Shown piece after piece: positions 53,861 to 61,926 of a stretch of DNA of 64,000 bases. Where the stretch lies: positions 62,001 through 126,000 of the forward strand of contig JAPLFQ010000008.1 in the NCBI GenBank assembly GCA_026390595.1. The letters are read 5' to 3'. This stretch comes from Ignavibacteriales bacterium (GTDB lineage Bacteria; Bacteroidota; Ignavibacteria; UBA10030). The translations under genes were made by a program, and so were the position numbers. Positions within the stretch are counted from its first letter, which is position 1. Each line of letters starts with the position of its first letter. Below the pieces are notes generated by a model. That model saw only the letters and a program-made list of their open reading frames with translations, ran no database searches and was not told the DNA's origin.

Positions 53861-55222
53861 GTGTCCAAGATCCAGACAAAATACGTGTGCCAGTCTTGCG
53901 GGTATGTCTCCCCCCGTTGGGTAGGAAAGTGCCCGAATTGCAATGAGTGGAACACCTTCGTCGAAGAAGCGCCATCTCCGTTGAAGCTCTCGAGAAAACC
54001 GGCAGGGGCCGCCTCGAATCTCGATCCGATTCCGATGGACCAGCTTGAGAGCGAAGACGTTCCGCGCGTCAAGACGAATATCGAGGAATTCGACCGCGTG
54101 CTCGGCGGCGGACTTGTTCCCGGTTCACTGATACTGCTCGGAGGCGATCCGGGCATCGGAAAATCCACGCTCATGATGCAGGTGGCCCTGAAGCTCAAGG
54201 ATCAGGTTATTCTCTATATTAGCGGCGAAGAGTCTGTGCGGCAGATCAAGCTTCGGGCCGAACGACTCGATGCAAGCGACAAGAGCGGCATCCTGCTCCT
54301 GGCGGAAACGAATCTCGACCTCATTCTCAATGTCATCGAGCGGGGCACGCCCGACCTGATCATCGTTGATTCGATTCAGACGATGTACCGCCCCGGGCTG
54401 GAGAGCGCGCCGGGAAGCGTAAGCCAGGTACGCGAATCGACCGCGTTGCTGCTGCGGCTGGCAAAGACACGCGGCATTCCGATTTTCGTGATCGGTCATG
54501 TGACAAAGGAAGGGGTCATTGCCGGTCCGAGAGTCATCGAGCACATGGTGGACACCGTCCTGCAGTTTGAAGGCGAAGCACACTACGCATACAGGATTCT
54601 CCGCGCGTTGAAGAACCGGTACGGCTCGACGAACGAGATCGGAATTTTCGAGATGCACGAGAATGGCCTGCGGGAAGTCAAAAATCCCTCGGAGGCATTT
54701 CTTTCCGAGCGCCGGTACGGAACATCCGGATCGACAGTGGTTTCCAGCATCGAAGGATCGAGACCGATCCTCATCGAGGTGCAGGCGCTTGTCACGCCCA
54801 CGAGTTACGGTATGCCTCAACGCAACACCACGGGATTCGATTACCGCCGGCTCTCCCTCTTGTTGGCGGTCCTGGAGAAACGCGTCGGCCTCCACTTGGG
54901 CAGCCAGGATGTGTTTGTGAATATCGCCGGAGGTGTGAAAATCGATGAGCCCGCAGTCGACCTCGGCATTGCGACTTCCATCACATCCAGTTTGCGTGAT
55001 ATTCCGGTCGACTCCTCCACCGTCGCCGTCGGCGAGATTGGACTGGGGGGAGAAATCAGAACCGTCGGACACGTTGAGAAACGTGTGCAGGAAGCATCCA
55101 AACTCGGATTCAAACGGATCATCGTACCCCATAACAATCTCAAGGGCTTGAAGGGACAAGAGGGTATTGAGATCGTCGGAGTTCATACCGTCAACGAAGC
55201 GATCCAGCAATTGATCAGCTAG
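53861..55222 (+). CDS. radA: DNA repair protein RadA/Sms
   Basis: A 453-residue RadA, the branch-migration ATPase of homologous recombination. It has the N-terminal zinc finger (CQSCGYVSPRWVGKCPNCNEWN pattern, Cys 11/14/28/31), Walker A GGDPGIGKST (about 93-102), Walker B LIIVDSIQT, the RadA-specific KNRYGSTNEIGIFEM, and a C-terminal Lon-protease-like domain (about 280-453; VFVNIAGGVKIDEPAVDLGIA). The start is GTG; no ATG fits, since the zinc finger begins ten codons later. Length matches E. coli RadA (460). Confidence 0.97.
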   Translation: MSKIQTKYVCQSCGYVSPRWVGKCPNCNEWNTFVEEAPSPLKLSRKPAGAASNLDPIPMDQLESEDVPRVKTNIEEFDRVLGGGLVPGSLILLGGDPGIGKSTLMMQVALKLKDQVILYISGEESVRQIKLRAERLDASDKSGILLLAETNLDLILNVIERGTPDLIIVDSIQTMYRPGLESAPGSVSQVRESTALLLRLAKTRGIPIFVIGHVTKEGVIAGPRVIEHMVDTVLQFEGEAHYAYRILRALKNRYGSTNEIGIFEMHENGLREVKNPSEAFLSERRYGTSGSTVVSSIEGSRPILIEVQALVTPTSYGMPQRNTTGFDYRRLSLLLAVLEKRVGLHLGSQDVFVNIAGGVKIDEPAVDLGIATSITSSLRDIPVDSSTVAVGEIGLGGEIRTVGHVEKRVQEASKLGFKRIIVPHNNLKGLKGQEGIEIVGVHTVNEAIQQLIS

Positions 55223-55264
55223 CGCCACTTCTATCTCGGGATCTTGTATTCAAAAAGGCGCTAG
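55219..55264. repeat. Inverted repeat at the radA stop codon
   Basis: CTAGCGCC (55219-55226) contains the radA stop and is matched perfectly by GGCGCTAG (55257-55264) after a 30-base loop. It could protect or end the messenger, but there is no T run, so I do not call it a terminator. Confidence 0.4.
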
Positions 55265-55328
55265 TGCCAGCTTCCAATAGCGATCTCGATGACAATAGAC
55301 GATACGATTTCTTGGAAGCGGCATTGAT

Positions 55329-55808
55329 ATGATACAAGAAGAGCAGCTGCGGTTCATGAGAGAGGCAATTGAGTTTTCGAGGGGAAACGCCAGAGACGGC
55401 AAAGGCGGTCCCTTCGCTGCTCTTATTGTCCAGGGTGATGCGATTATTGCGCGCGGCACGAATCTCGTCACTTCGACCAATGACCCGACAGCGCACGCGG
55501 AGATCGTCGCCATCCGGGAAGCGTGCAGGCACCTCGGCACGTTTCAACTTGCCGGATGCGATTTCTATACGACGTGCGAGCCGTGCCCGATGTGTCTCGG
55601 TGCAATCTACTGGGCGCGCCCGCGGGCCGTGTATTTCGCAAACACACGACATGATGCGGCCGGCATCGGGTTCGATGACCGCTTCATCTATGATGAATTT
55701 ACCCTCCCCCACGAGAAACGCAGAATTCCGATGATTCAGGTTCTTCGGGATGAAGCGCTCATTGCCTTTCGTGAATGGACGACCAAATCTGACAAGATCT
55801 CTTACTGA
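55329..55808 (+). CDS. guaD: Guanine deaminase, CDA-fold
   Basis: A 159-residue zinc deaminase of the cytidine deaminase fold. Zinc site: TAHAEIVAIREAC (HAE) and TTCEPCPMCLGAIYWAR (PCxxC). The run GTNLVTSTNDPTAHAE and GFDDRFIYDE match bacterial guanine deaminase (B. subtilis GuaD, 156 residues) better than TadA. It converts guanine to xanthine, the substrate of the xanthine dehydrogenase encoded in this window, though it lies 10 kb away in another transcription unit. It is followed closely by the SemiSWEET-like and rdgB genes. Confidence 0.88.
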   Translation: MIQEEQLRFMREAIEFSRGNARDGKGGPFAALIVQGDAIIARGTNLVTSTNDPTAHAEIVAIREACRHLGTFQLAGCDFYTTCEPCPMCLGAIYWARPRAVYFANTRHDAAGIGFDDRFIYDEFTLPHEKRRIPMIQVLRDEALIAFREWTTKSDKISY

Positions 55809-55819
55809 CGGAGCACACG

Positions 55820-56083
55820 ATGCAGTGGATTGGATATCTCGGATTGACGGCACTCGTGGTGTGTTGGATCCCTCAGTCGATTGAGACGATCAAACAGGGC
55901 AGATGCCCTGTGAACCTTGCATTTCTGCTTCTTACCGCGCTGGGGAGTTTCAGTTTGGCTGTGTATGCATTGAGCCTGGGCAACCTGGTCTTTTCCATGT
56001 TGAACTGTCTCACAACGTTCGGCTCGTTGATCAACATCTACTACAAAGTGCTTCCCCGGAAATCACAACAAGGCAATGCATGA
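55820..56083 (+). CDS. SemiSWEET/PQ-loop-like small membrane protein
   Basis: An 87-residue protein with three hydrophobic helices and a PQ pair in VVCWIPQSIETIKQ at the end of helix 1, the mark of the PQ-loop/SemiSWEET family. These small proteins dimerise to make sugar or other solute channels. It lies 11 bases after the deaminase gene and its stop overlaps the rdgB start (ATGA), so the three are probably cotranscribed. Substrate unknown. Confidence 0.78.
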   Translation: MQWIGYLGLTALVVCWIPQSIETIKQGRCPVNLAFLLLTALGSFSLAVYALSLGNLVFSMLNCLTTFGSLINIYYKVLPRKSQQGNA

Positions 56084-56667
56084 ACAAGATTGTCCTCGCC
56101 ACACGGAACTCACACAAGATTCTTGAAATAAAGACCATTCTTCGCGATTTCCCGCTGGAGATTCTGACACTCAACGATGTTCCCAACGTTCCCGAACTGC
56201 GGGAAGACGGAGAGACATTTCAGGCCAACTCGCTGCAGAAAGCGCGCACGGTGTATCAGTTCACAAAACTCCCAGCACTCGCCGACGATTCCGGCCTCGA
56301 GGTATTCTATCTGAATGGCAGGCCGGGAGTTATCTCGGCACGTTATGCCGGCTTGAACGCGACGGACGAGCAGAACAACAAGAAACTCCTGGGACAGATG
56401 CGGGGCGTCTCGCCCCGGCGGCGGAAGGCGCAGTTTCGTGCGGTGCTCACCCTGCTGGACGAGAACGGTGCAGAAGTAACGGAAGGAATTTGTCCTGGCA
56501 GACTTGCGGAATTGCCGCGTGGCACGAACGGTTTCGGTTACGATCCAATTTTCATGCCCGATGGGTTTTCGCGTACGTACGCAGAGCTCACAAGCGAAGA
56601 GAAGAACCAGATCAGCCACCGCGCACGGGCGCTGGCGGCGATGAGACAGATCCTGCAGCGGTGGTAA
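56080..56667 (+). CDS. rdgB: XTP/dITP diphosphatase (RdgB/HAM1)
   Basis: A 195-residue HAM1-family pyrophosphatase that removes non-canonical purine nucleoside triphosphates (XTP, ITP). Motifs: MNKIVLATRNSHKILEI (nucleotide base pocket), LADDSGLEV (metal-binding Asp pair), GRPGVISARYAG, GTNGFGYDPIF and NQISHRARAL. The longer upstream frame overlaps the SemiSWEET gene and is not real; the start is the ATG overlapping its stop. Its coupling to a guanine deaminase, which makes xanthine, fits housekeeping of deaminated purines. Confidence 0.96.
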   Translation: MNKIVLATRNSHKILEIKTILRDFPLEILTLNDVPNVPELREDGETFQANSLQKARTVYQFTKLPALADDSGLEVFYLNGRPGVISARYAGLNATDEQNNKKLLGQMRGVSPRRRKAQFRAVLTLLDENGAEVTEGICPGRLAELPRGTNGFGYDPIFMPDGFSRTYAELTSEEKNQISHRARALAAMRQILQRW

Positions 56668-56694
56668 CGCGAAGTCTCATTTCGCCTAACGGCA

Positions 56695-57891
56695 TTATTT
56701 CAGTTTGCCTTCGATCGTGGCAAGAAGCAGTTCCAGATCAAAGGGCTTTTCGATGAAGTTGTCCACACCCAGGCGCATCCCCGCGCGCACCACAAACTCA
56801 TCGCTGATACCGCTCATCAGAAGAAACGGCGTGTCGTTCAGTCGTTCATCCTCGCGCACATGCTGATAGAACTCCAGGCCCGTCTGTTGACCTTCACCAA
56901 ACAGCAGGTCGGAGACGACGATGGCCGGGATGGTTTTCTGAAGTATCTCGAGCGCCTTTTCCACGCTCTCCGCGGTTACGACGTCATAGCCATGCTTTCG
57001 AAGGTTCGCGGCAAGCGAAAGGAGCAGCGTTTCTTCATCGTCTGCAAGAAGGATCGTTGATTTCGCGTTCGGCGTGTTTTTGGCCCACAGAATCTTCGCC
57101 TCCGCGCACATGTGTTCTTCCATTGTGATGTTGAACTTCCGCCGCATGAGCTGCAGAACTTCGTTCTCGTTCTGCGAGATGACCCCATCCTTCCAGGCAA
57201 TGCGGAGAGACTCCACATATGCATCGATCTGAATTTGTTTTTCGACATCCCGGTGCTCGTCATCTGAGATTCTGAATAGGTCGCGCACTTTTTTCAACTC
57301 GCGCGCCTCTTCTTCCGTCACGGATCCGTCAAACCACATTTCCTTCAACAGCTCGCGATACATCGCTACGCTCGCGCGCTCACCCGGCCTGGATTGATCC
57401 GCAGGCGGCTCCGGCATCACGGCCCGCTGAGGAGAGTGTTCAGGCTTGTCGGCGGCAGGCTTCTTCACTTCATCGGGGTCGAGGAGGCTGATGCGTTCCT
57501 GGTATCCTTTAGCGTAGTAGTTTTGCGGATCGATGGCGAACACTTTTTCCACCTGCTGCCGGGCAAGTTTGAATTTCTTTGCGGCCATGAGCTGATCTGC
57601 CGCGCGCAGGAGCATGCTGATCTGCGCGATGCGCTGATCGTCACGGGAAGTTTTGGGGTCCTTCACTTCCGTCTCTTCGACCTGATGTTTCTGCGATTTC
57701 TCCATCCGGGCACGCACGCGATCCAGAAAAGAACGGGCATAGTAATTCCTCGGATCGAGCTGCAGCGCCGCTTCGATCTGGGCGATGGAATCCTTGAACT
57801 GTGATTCGTTGGCCATGATATCTGCGGCACGCAAATGGAGCGCAACGCGCTCTTTGACCGATTCTTGTTGCGGGTCTTTCTTGCTCAGCAT
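56695..57891 (-). CDS. TPR plus helical domain fused to a C-terminal response regulator receiver
   Basis: A 398-residue cytoplasmic protein. Residues 1-150 hold two TPR-like units (RAADIMANESQFKDSIAQIEAALQLDPRNYYA and the similar RAADQLMAAKKFKLARQQVEKVF). Residues about 170-265 form two acidic helical repeats (MWFDGSVTEEEARELKKVR and IAWKDGVISQNENEVLQLM) that resemble TerB-like or EF-hand-like helical pairs. Residues about 275-398 are a receiver domain: LLADDEETLLL acidic pocket, phosphoacceptor Asp in VVSDLLFGEG, and Lys in FIEKPFD. No DNA-binding or enzymatic output is present. Having the receiver at the C terminus behind TPRs is unusual. It is convergent with rdgB. Confidence 0.82.
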   Translation of the reverse strand: MLSKKDPQQESVKERVALHLRAADIMANESQFKDSIAQIEAALQLDPRNYYARSFLDRVRARMEKSQKHQVEETEVKDPKTSRDDQRIAQISMLLRAADQLMAAKKFKLARQQVEKVFAIDPQNYYAKGYQERISLLDPDEVKKPAADKPEHSPQRAVMPEPPADQSRPGERASVAMYRELLKEMWFDGSVTEEEARELKKVRDLFRISDDEHRDVEKQIQIDAYVESLRIAWKDGVISQNENEVLQLMRRKFNITMEEHMCAEAKILWAKNTPNAKSTILLADDEETLLLSLAANLRKHGYDVVTAESVEKALEILQKTIPAIVVSDLLFGEGQQTGLEFYQHVREDERLNDTPFLLMSGISDEFVVRAGMRLGVDNFIEKPFDLELLLATIEGKLK

Positions 57892-58134
57892 GGACTTCTC
57901 CCTGGGGGCTCTGGACGGTGTACTTAGAAACTATTCATTTCGGTCTTGAAAATCAACGAGCGCCATCACAGAAAGGCTCTGGTGGTCGATAAATGTATTC
58001 TCGCTCCTTTTTTGATATATTGAGCCCGATGAGGAGCTTTGGAGTACGCTTCGGCTGTTTGACCCGGCGTCGGGTGATGGTGCCGCTGGCCCTCGCACAA
58101 TTTCCAAAACATGTATGACGAGAAAGGAACATTC
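57892..58134. other. Divergent gap upstream of the TPR-receiver and small membrane protein genes
   Basis: A 243-base divergent region with no gene. An AT-rich patch (TTTTTTGATATATTGAG, about 58008) is the only promoter-like text. No repeat is evident. Confidence 0.3.
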
Positions 58135-58554
58135 ATGAGCAGGAGACTCTGGATCGGGTTCGTGGCTGTTTTCGTGACGACACAGATCATCGAAGGTCTT
58201 CTCGATTTCTATCTTCTCGATCCAATCTACGGTTCCTATTCCCATATCTGGCGACCGATCGCGGAAATGAAGCTCTGGCTGCTCCCCGTGACCGGAATGT
58301 TCTTTTCGTTTTTCTTCGTCTTCATATTCTCGAAAGGATATGAGGGGAAAGGCATTGCAGAGGGAATCCGCTACGGATTGTACGTCGCGCTGATGGCTGC
58401 GCTTCCGAAAGCGTACGGAAACTACGCACTCATGCAGATTCCATATTCGCTCGCATTGCAGTGGTTTCTGTACGGGACACTTGAATACGTCATCGCGGGT
58501 GCAATTGTGGCAGGAATCTTTTGCCTGCGAATTGACTCTTCTCCTGCATCCTGA
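58135..58554 (+). CDS. Small integral membrane protein, unknown
   Basis: A 139-residue protein with four predicted membrane segments (LWIGFVAVFVTTQIIEGLL; WLLPVTGMFFSFFFVFIF; YGLYVALMAALPKAYG; FLYGTLEYVIAGAIVAGIF). I do not recognise the family with certainty. The ATG at 58135 has an AAAGGA site; an ATG 24 bases earlier is less likely. The stop codon is directly followed by a perfect palindrome. Confidence 0.65.
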   Translation: MSRRLWIGFVAVFVTTQIIEGLLDFYLLDPIYGSYSHIWRPIAEMKLWLLPVTGMFFSFFFVFIFSKGYEGKGIAEGIRYGLYVALMAALPKAYGNYALMQIPYSLALQWFLYGTLEYVIAGAIVAGIFCLRIDSSPAS

Positions 58555-58731
58555 AGAATTGTCAATTCTCGGAAATCCGCAAACAGCGCTCTTCTAGAGA
58601 GCCGAGCGGAAAGTGCCGCCACCAAGTCACTGAGCCAAAGGCTCATGCGCCTCTGGCGCAAAAGACACCAAGGTGTATGAAAACTTCACTTTTCTGCGTC
58701 CTTCTTCTTTGTGACTTAGTGCCTTTGTGGC
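58555..58731. repeat. Array of perfect hairpins within an imperfect inverted repeat
   Basis: Starts one base after the stop with AGAATTGTCAATTCT (7+1+7 palindrome, 58555-58569). Then GCCACCAAGTCAC (58618-58630) and GTGACTT...GTGGC (58711-58731) form outer arms. Between them stand three perfect hairpins: TGAGCCAAAGGCTCA (58631-58645), TGCGCCTCTGGCGCA (58646-58660) and ACACCAAGGTGT (58665-58676). The rest of the gap to the S46 gene (58732-58876) has no gene. Confidence 0.75.
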
Positions 58732-58876
58732 AAATGACGAGTTTTCATCCGAGCTTCTAGGGCGCTCTTCTTGCATGGACCGCGTGTTTTCGTTGCGTGA
58801 GCAGAGAGTTCTTCTTACCTTGATTCACTTTTCTGGTCATCCAAATCAACTGTACAACATTTCACGAGGTGTATCT

Positions 58877-61009
58877 ATGTTGCGAGCAATAGTAAGATCC
58901 TCCGCAATTGTTCTGCTTGTCTCGCTGGTGTTCTTCGCCGGCTGTTCGAGCAACCAGGGAACACGACCGGAGGTTACGAGTCAGCAAGTGCTTGAGAGCG
59001 TGAAAGCCGGACAGTTCGACACTGGCAAAATGTGGACGTTCGATTTCCCGCCGGTCGACTATTTCAAGAAGACTTACGGTTTCACCCCTGACAAAGCGTG
59101 GTTTGACAAAGCACGCCTGGGCACGTTGCGACTTCCGGGTTGTACCGCATCGTTCATCTCCGAAGACGGTTTGGTGATGAGCAACCATCACTGCGCGCGG
59201 GGTCCTCTTGCTGCCGTCGCCAAGGAAGGTGAGAAGTTTGTTACCGATGGATTTTACGCAAAGACTCTGGAAGAAGAGCGGAAAGCCCCGACGTATGTCG
59301 ACCAGCTTGTGACAATCGAAGACGTGACATCCGAGATGCAGGCAGCGTTTGACAGCGGAACAACTGACAGCGCAAAGGCGGCGAACCGCGCTGCCAAGAC
59401 GACCCAGATCATCGCCCGCTACGCTGCAAAGTTCAAGCAGACCACGAGCGATTCGATGGTCTTTAATGTATACCCCTTCTACAATGGTGGACACTATTCA
59501 CTCTACGGCTTCAAACGTTATACCGATGTCCGCCTCGTGTTCGCACCGGAAGAAGAGATCGCGTTCTACGGCGGCGATCCAGATAACTTCACCTATCCGC
59601 GCTACGACTATGATTTGTCGTTGTTCCGCGTGTATGAAAACGGCAAGCCGCTGAAGACTCCCAACTTCTTCCCCTTCAGCAAGAACGGCGCGGCAGAGAA
59701 TGAACCGGTATTTGTCATCGGCAATCCTGGTCGGACAGCTCGTCTCAATACCGTTGCCCAACTCGAGACAGCACGAAATCTCTCGTATCCATTCAATGTT
59801 GCGGCGGGGTCAAGTCGCCTGAACGCGTTGAATGCCTACGTCGAAAAGAACCCTGATAAGAAGTATGAAAACATCAACACGATCTTCGGGATCGCCAACT
59901 CACTGAAAACAACCAAAGGCGAACTTGAAGCGCTCAGAGATCCTATTGTAATGGCGAAAAAGGCCGATTTCGAGAAGAATTTCCGCGGCGCGGTTGTCAA
60001 CAACGCACAGCTGAAGGCGAAGTACGGCGATCCGTGGGGAGAGATTGCGACGTACGAAAAGCAGCTTCAGGCACTCCAGGGCGAGGCGTTGCCGCTGAAC
60101 GTCCGGAACTGGTCTTCCACGCTGTCGCTCGCTGCCGGTCTTCTCGATTACGCAACCGGTCAGATGGATTTCCGCGGCCGACCGGCCGGCAAACCTTCGT
60201 GGCCAAGAAATTATGCGGCAGAAGTTGAGAAGATGATGCTGATAGACCAGCTGACGTACATGAAGAAGTCGCTCGGCGACAAGAATGAAGCATTCAACAA
60301 GCTGATGGCAGGACGTACGCCGGAACAGGCCGCAGTCGCGCTCATGAGCAGTTCCATAACTGGATCCAAGGAGAAGTTCGAAGCATTGGCGAATGCCAAA
60401 CAGGATGAGATCACAAAGACCGCAGACGTTGTTCTCGACTTCGCGAAGTATGCCACTGCCCGCTCCTCTGAACTCCAGTCGCAGGCACGCCCTGTCGTTG
60501 CGAAGCAGCAGCCTTTCCTGCAATTGCTGGGCAAGGCGATGTACGATGTGTACGGCACCAGCATCCCGCCCGATGCGAGCTTCTCGCTGCGCATCGCGGA
60601 CGGTGTTGTCAAAGGATACGACTACAACGGTACAATCGCCCCAATTTATACAACCTTCTACGGAATGTATGACCGGTACCACTCCTTCGGCAAGAAGGAT
60701 CCATGGAATCTGCCAGCCCGATGGGCAAATCCTCCTGCCGATTTCAACATGAGCACGCCGATTAATTTTGTTGCCACCAGCGACATCATCGGCGGCAACT
60801 CCGGCAGCCCTGTGATCAACAAAAACCTCGAAGTGGTCGGCCTCGTGTTTGATGGAAACATCGAGAGCCTCCCCGGCAGGTTCATCTTCGACGATACGAA
60901 GAACAGGACTGTTGCTGTTCACTCCTCCGGACTGATGGAAGCAATGGAGAAGATCTACAAGATGGACAGGATTGCGAAGGAGATGCGTTTCGGCAAGATC
61001 GTCAACTAG
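58877..61009 (+). CDS. S46-family dipeptidyl-peptidase (DPP7/DPP11 type)
   Basis: A 710-residue lipoprotein-like peptidase (VFFAGCSSNQ). Family S46 enzymes release dipeptides from N termini in the periplasm and are typical of Bacteroidota and relatives. The serine-protease-like triad is visible: His in VMSNHHCARG (about 108), Asp in YDYDLSLFRVY, and Ser in IIGGNSGSPVINK (about 640), with GLVFDGNIESLPG and HSSGLMEAME following. Length matches DPP7 (about 712). I start it at the ATG with a GAGG site; the 50 upstream residues come from the repeat-rich gap. A hairpin follows the stop. Confidence 0.94.
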   Translation: MLRAIVRSSAIVLLVSLVFFAGCSSNQGTRPEVTSQQVLESVKAGQFDTGKMWTFDFPPVDYFKKTYGFTPDKAWFDKARLGTLRLPGCTASFISEDGLVMSNHHCARGPLAAVAKEGEKFVTDGFYAKTLEEERKAPTYVDQLVTIEDVTSEMQAAFDSGTTDSAKAANRAAKTTQIIARYAAKFKQTTSDSMVFNVYPFYNGGHYSLYGFKRYTDVRLVFAPEEEIAFYGGDPDNFTYPRYDYDLSLFRVYENGKPLKTPNFFPFSKNGAAENEPVFVIGNPGRTARLNTVAQLETARNLSYPFNVAAGSSRLNALNAYVEKNPDKKYENINTIFGIANSLKTTKGELEALRDPIVMAKKADFEKNFRGAVVNNAQLKAKYGDPWGEIATYEKQLQALQGEALPLNVRNWSSTLSLAAGLLDYATGQMDFRGRPAGKPSWPRNYAAEVEKMMLIDQLTYMKKSLGDKNEAFNKLMAGRTPEQAAVALMSSSITGSKEKFEALANAKQDEITKTADVVLDFAKYATARSSELQSQARPVVAKQQPFLQLLGKAMYDVYGTSIPPDASFSLRIADGVVKGYDYNGTIAPIYTTFYGMYDRYHSFGKKDPWNLPARWANPPADFNMSTPINFVATSDIIGGNSGSPVINKNLEVVGLVFDGNIESLPGRFIFDDTKNRTVAVHSSGLMEAMEKIYKMDRIAKEMRFGKIVN

Positions 61010-61028
61010 TGTTTTGCTGACAGATCAG

Positions 61029-61060
61029 GGGGCGGCCGACAAGCTGCCCCTTGCTGTTTT
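61029..61060 (+). terminator. Likely terminator after the S46 peptidase gene
   Basis: Stem GGGGCGGC (61029-61036) and GCTGCCCC (61043-61050), seven Watson-Crick pairs plus one G-T, with a 6-base loop, followed by TTGCTGTTTT. It is 20 bases after the stop; the T run is interrupted, so efficiency may be modest. Confidence 0.6.
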
Positions 61061-61103
61061 CTCACGCATCGATGGAACCCCGCAGGGGCTGTTGGGGGTT
61101 GAA

Positions 61104-61168
61104 AAAGGAAGTATGTGGGTAGAGAGTACTGGAGTAGGAAGTACTGAAGTAGTGGAGTAGTAGAGTAA
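61104..61168. repeat. Degenerate GAGTAG/AGTACTG tandem repeat
   Basis: About eight imperfect copies of a GGAGTA(G/C)TG-like unit: AGAGTACTGGAGTAGGAAGT, ACTGAAGTAGTGGAGTAG and TAGAGTAATGGAG. It runs into the first possible ATG of the next gene. Confidence 0.65.
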
Positions 61169-61185
61169 TGGAGATGGCTCGGATT

Positions 61186-61740
61186 ATGCGAAATGTACTC
61201 AACCGTCTGGCGATAGCATTGGTTCTCTGTCTTGGGATCGCCATCCCCCTTCGGGCACAAACCCAATTGGGAGATCGTCCCAGCGGATTTGATACCTGGC
61301 TCGGGCTCCAGGCGGTTCCAAGCATGATGGTTGTCTCTCACCCCGGTGATATTCCGTTCGCCTTTGAGTGGGAAGCGACGCCGGTCTTGTATTCCTTTGG
61401 CATGACGAAACTGGTCTCGCCCTGGCATTCGTTCAGAGTCGTACCCCCGGCGCGGTTTACGGGTTCCATCGAGCTGAAGATCACCGGGCAGGTATCGACG
61501 CGAAAGACCGGCTCATCGTACTTCGGCAGCTCCGTCCAGCTCATTGGTCACGTACCGCTCATTGAACGCGGCGAGTATCTGGGTCTCACTGTGGGCGTCG
61601 CAAAGTACGCATTCGCTGGCTCCTCTCCTTGGTTCAAAGTCGTTGGTGTTTCCACTCTCTTTGGCTTCGTCGAGCTCAACTTCAAGCACAGTGCAGATCC
61701 AGCGATCTGGATGGGCACGATTGAATTTCGTTTCTTCTGA
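61186..61740 (+). CDS. Exported protein of unknown function
   Basis: A protein of about 184 residues with a clear signal peptide (LNRLAIALVLCLGIAIPLRAQ). The mature part is rich in alternating hydrophobic residues and glycine and ends in an aromatic (GTIEFRFF), which suggests a beta-barrel or beta-sandwich, possibly an outer-membrane protein. I do not recognise the family. Starts at 61168 or 61174 lie in or beside the repeat; I prefer the ATG at 61186. Confidence 0.55.
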   Translation: MRNVLNRLAIALVLCLGIAIPLRAQTQLGDRPSGFDTWLGLQAVPSMMVVSHPGDIPFAFEWEATPVLYSFGMTKLVSPWHSFRVVPPARFTGSIELKITGQVSTRKTGSSYFGSSVQLIGHVPLIERGEYLGLTVGVAKYAFAGSSPWFKVVGVSTLFGFVELNFKHSADPAIWMGTIEFRFF

Positions 61741-61835
61741 AGGCGCCTTGACGAGCACACGGATGACACAGAAGAAGCACGAGATTCCCGCCGATCGACA
61801 TCAGTGTAGATCTCGTATCATCAGGTCCCGTTGTT

Positions 61836-61926
61836 CTTCGACAGTTGAACCTGCCCGCCGAACCATTTCTCTTTGGGCAGGCGTGCTGTCGAAGAGGGCC
61901 CATGTCCGACAGTTCAACTGTCGGAC
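61836..61926. repeat. Large hairpin followed by a perfect 23-base palindrome
   Basis: Arms CTTCGACAG (61836-61844) plus CCTGCCC (61850-61856) pair with GGGCAGG (61875-61881) plus CTGTCGAAG (61886-61894). Ten bases on, GTCCGACAGTT-C-AACTGTCGGAC (61904-61926) is a perfect palindrome with 11-base arms. The CGACAGTT core is shared between both structures. It lies in the leader of the metallohydrolase gene. Confidence 0.7.

Noticed and set aside
54125-55228. 367-codon minus-strand open frame
   Set aside because: Antisense to radA, which has every family motif.
56668-56694. Terminator between rdgB and the TPR-receiver gene
   Set aside because: Only a 5-pair GCGAA/TTCGC stem without a T run is visible; too weak to call.
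58727-58876. N-terminal extension of the S46 peptidase from an ATG at 58727
   Set aside because: It would add 50 residues before a clear signal peptide and comes from the repeat-rich gap; the ATG at 58877 has a GAGG site.
59900-60922. 340-codon minus-strand open frame
   Set aside because: Antisense to the S46 peptidase coding sequence, which contains the catalytic Ser region here.
61763-61882. N-terminal extension of the metallohydrolase from the ATG at 61763
   Set aside because: The extra residues are Ser/Arg-rich, cross a strong hairpin and precede the export segment, so they are unlikely to be translated.
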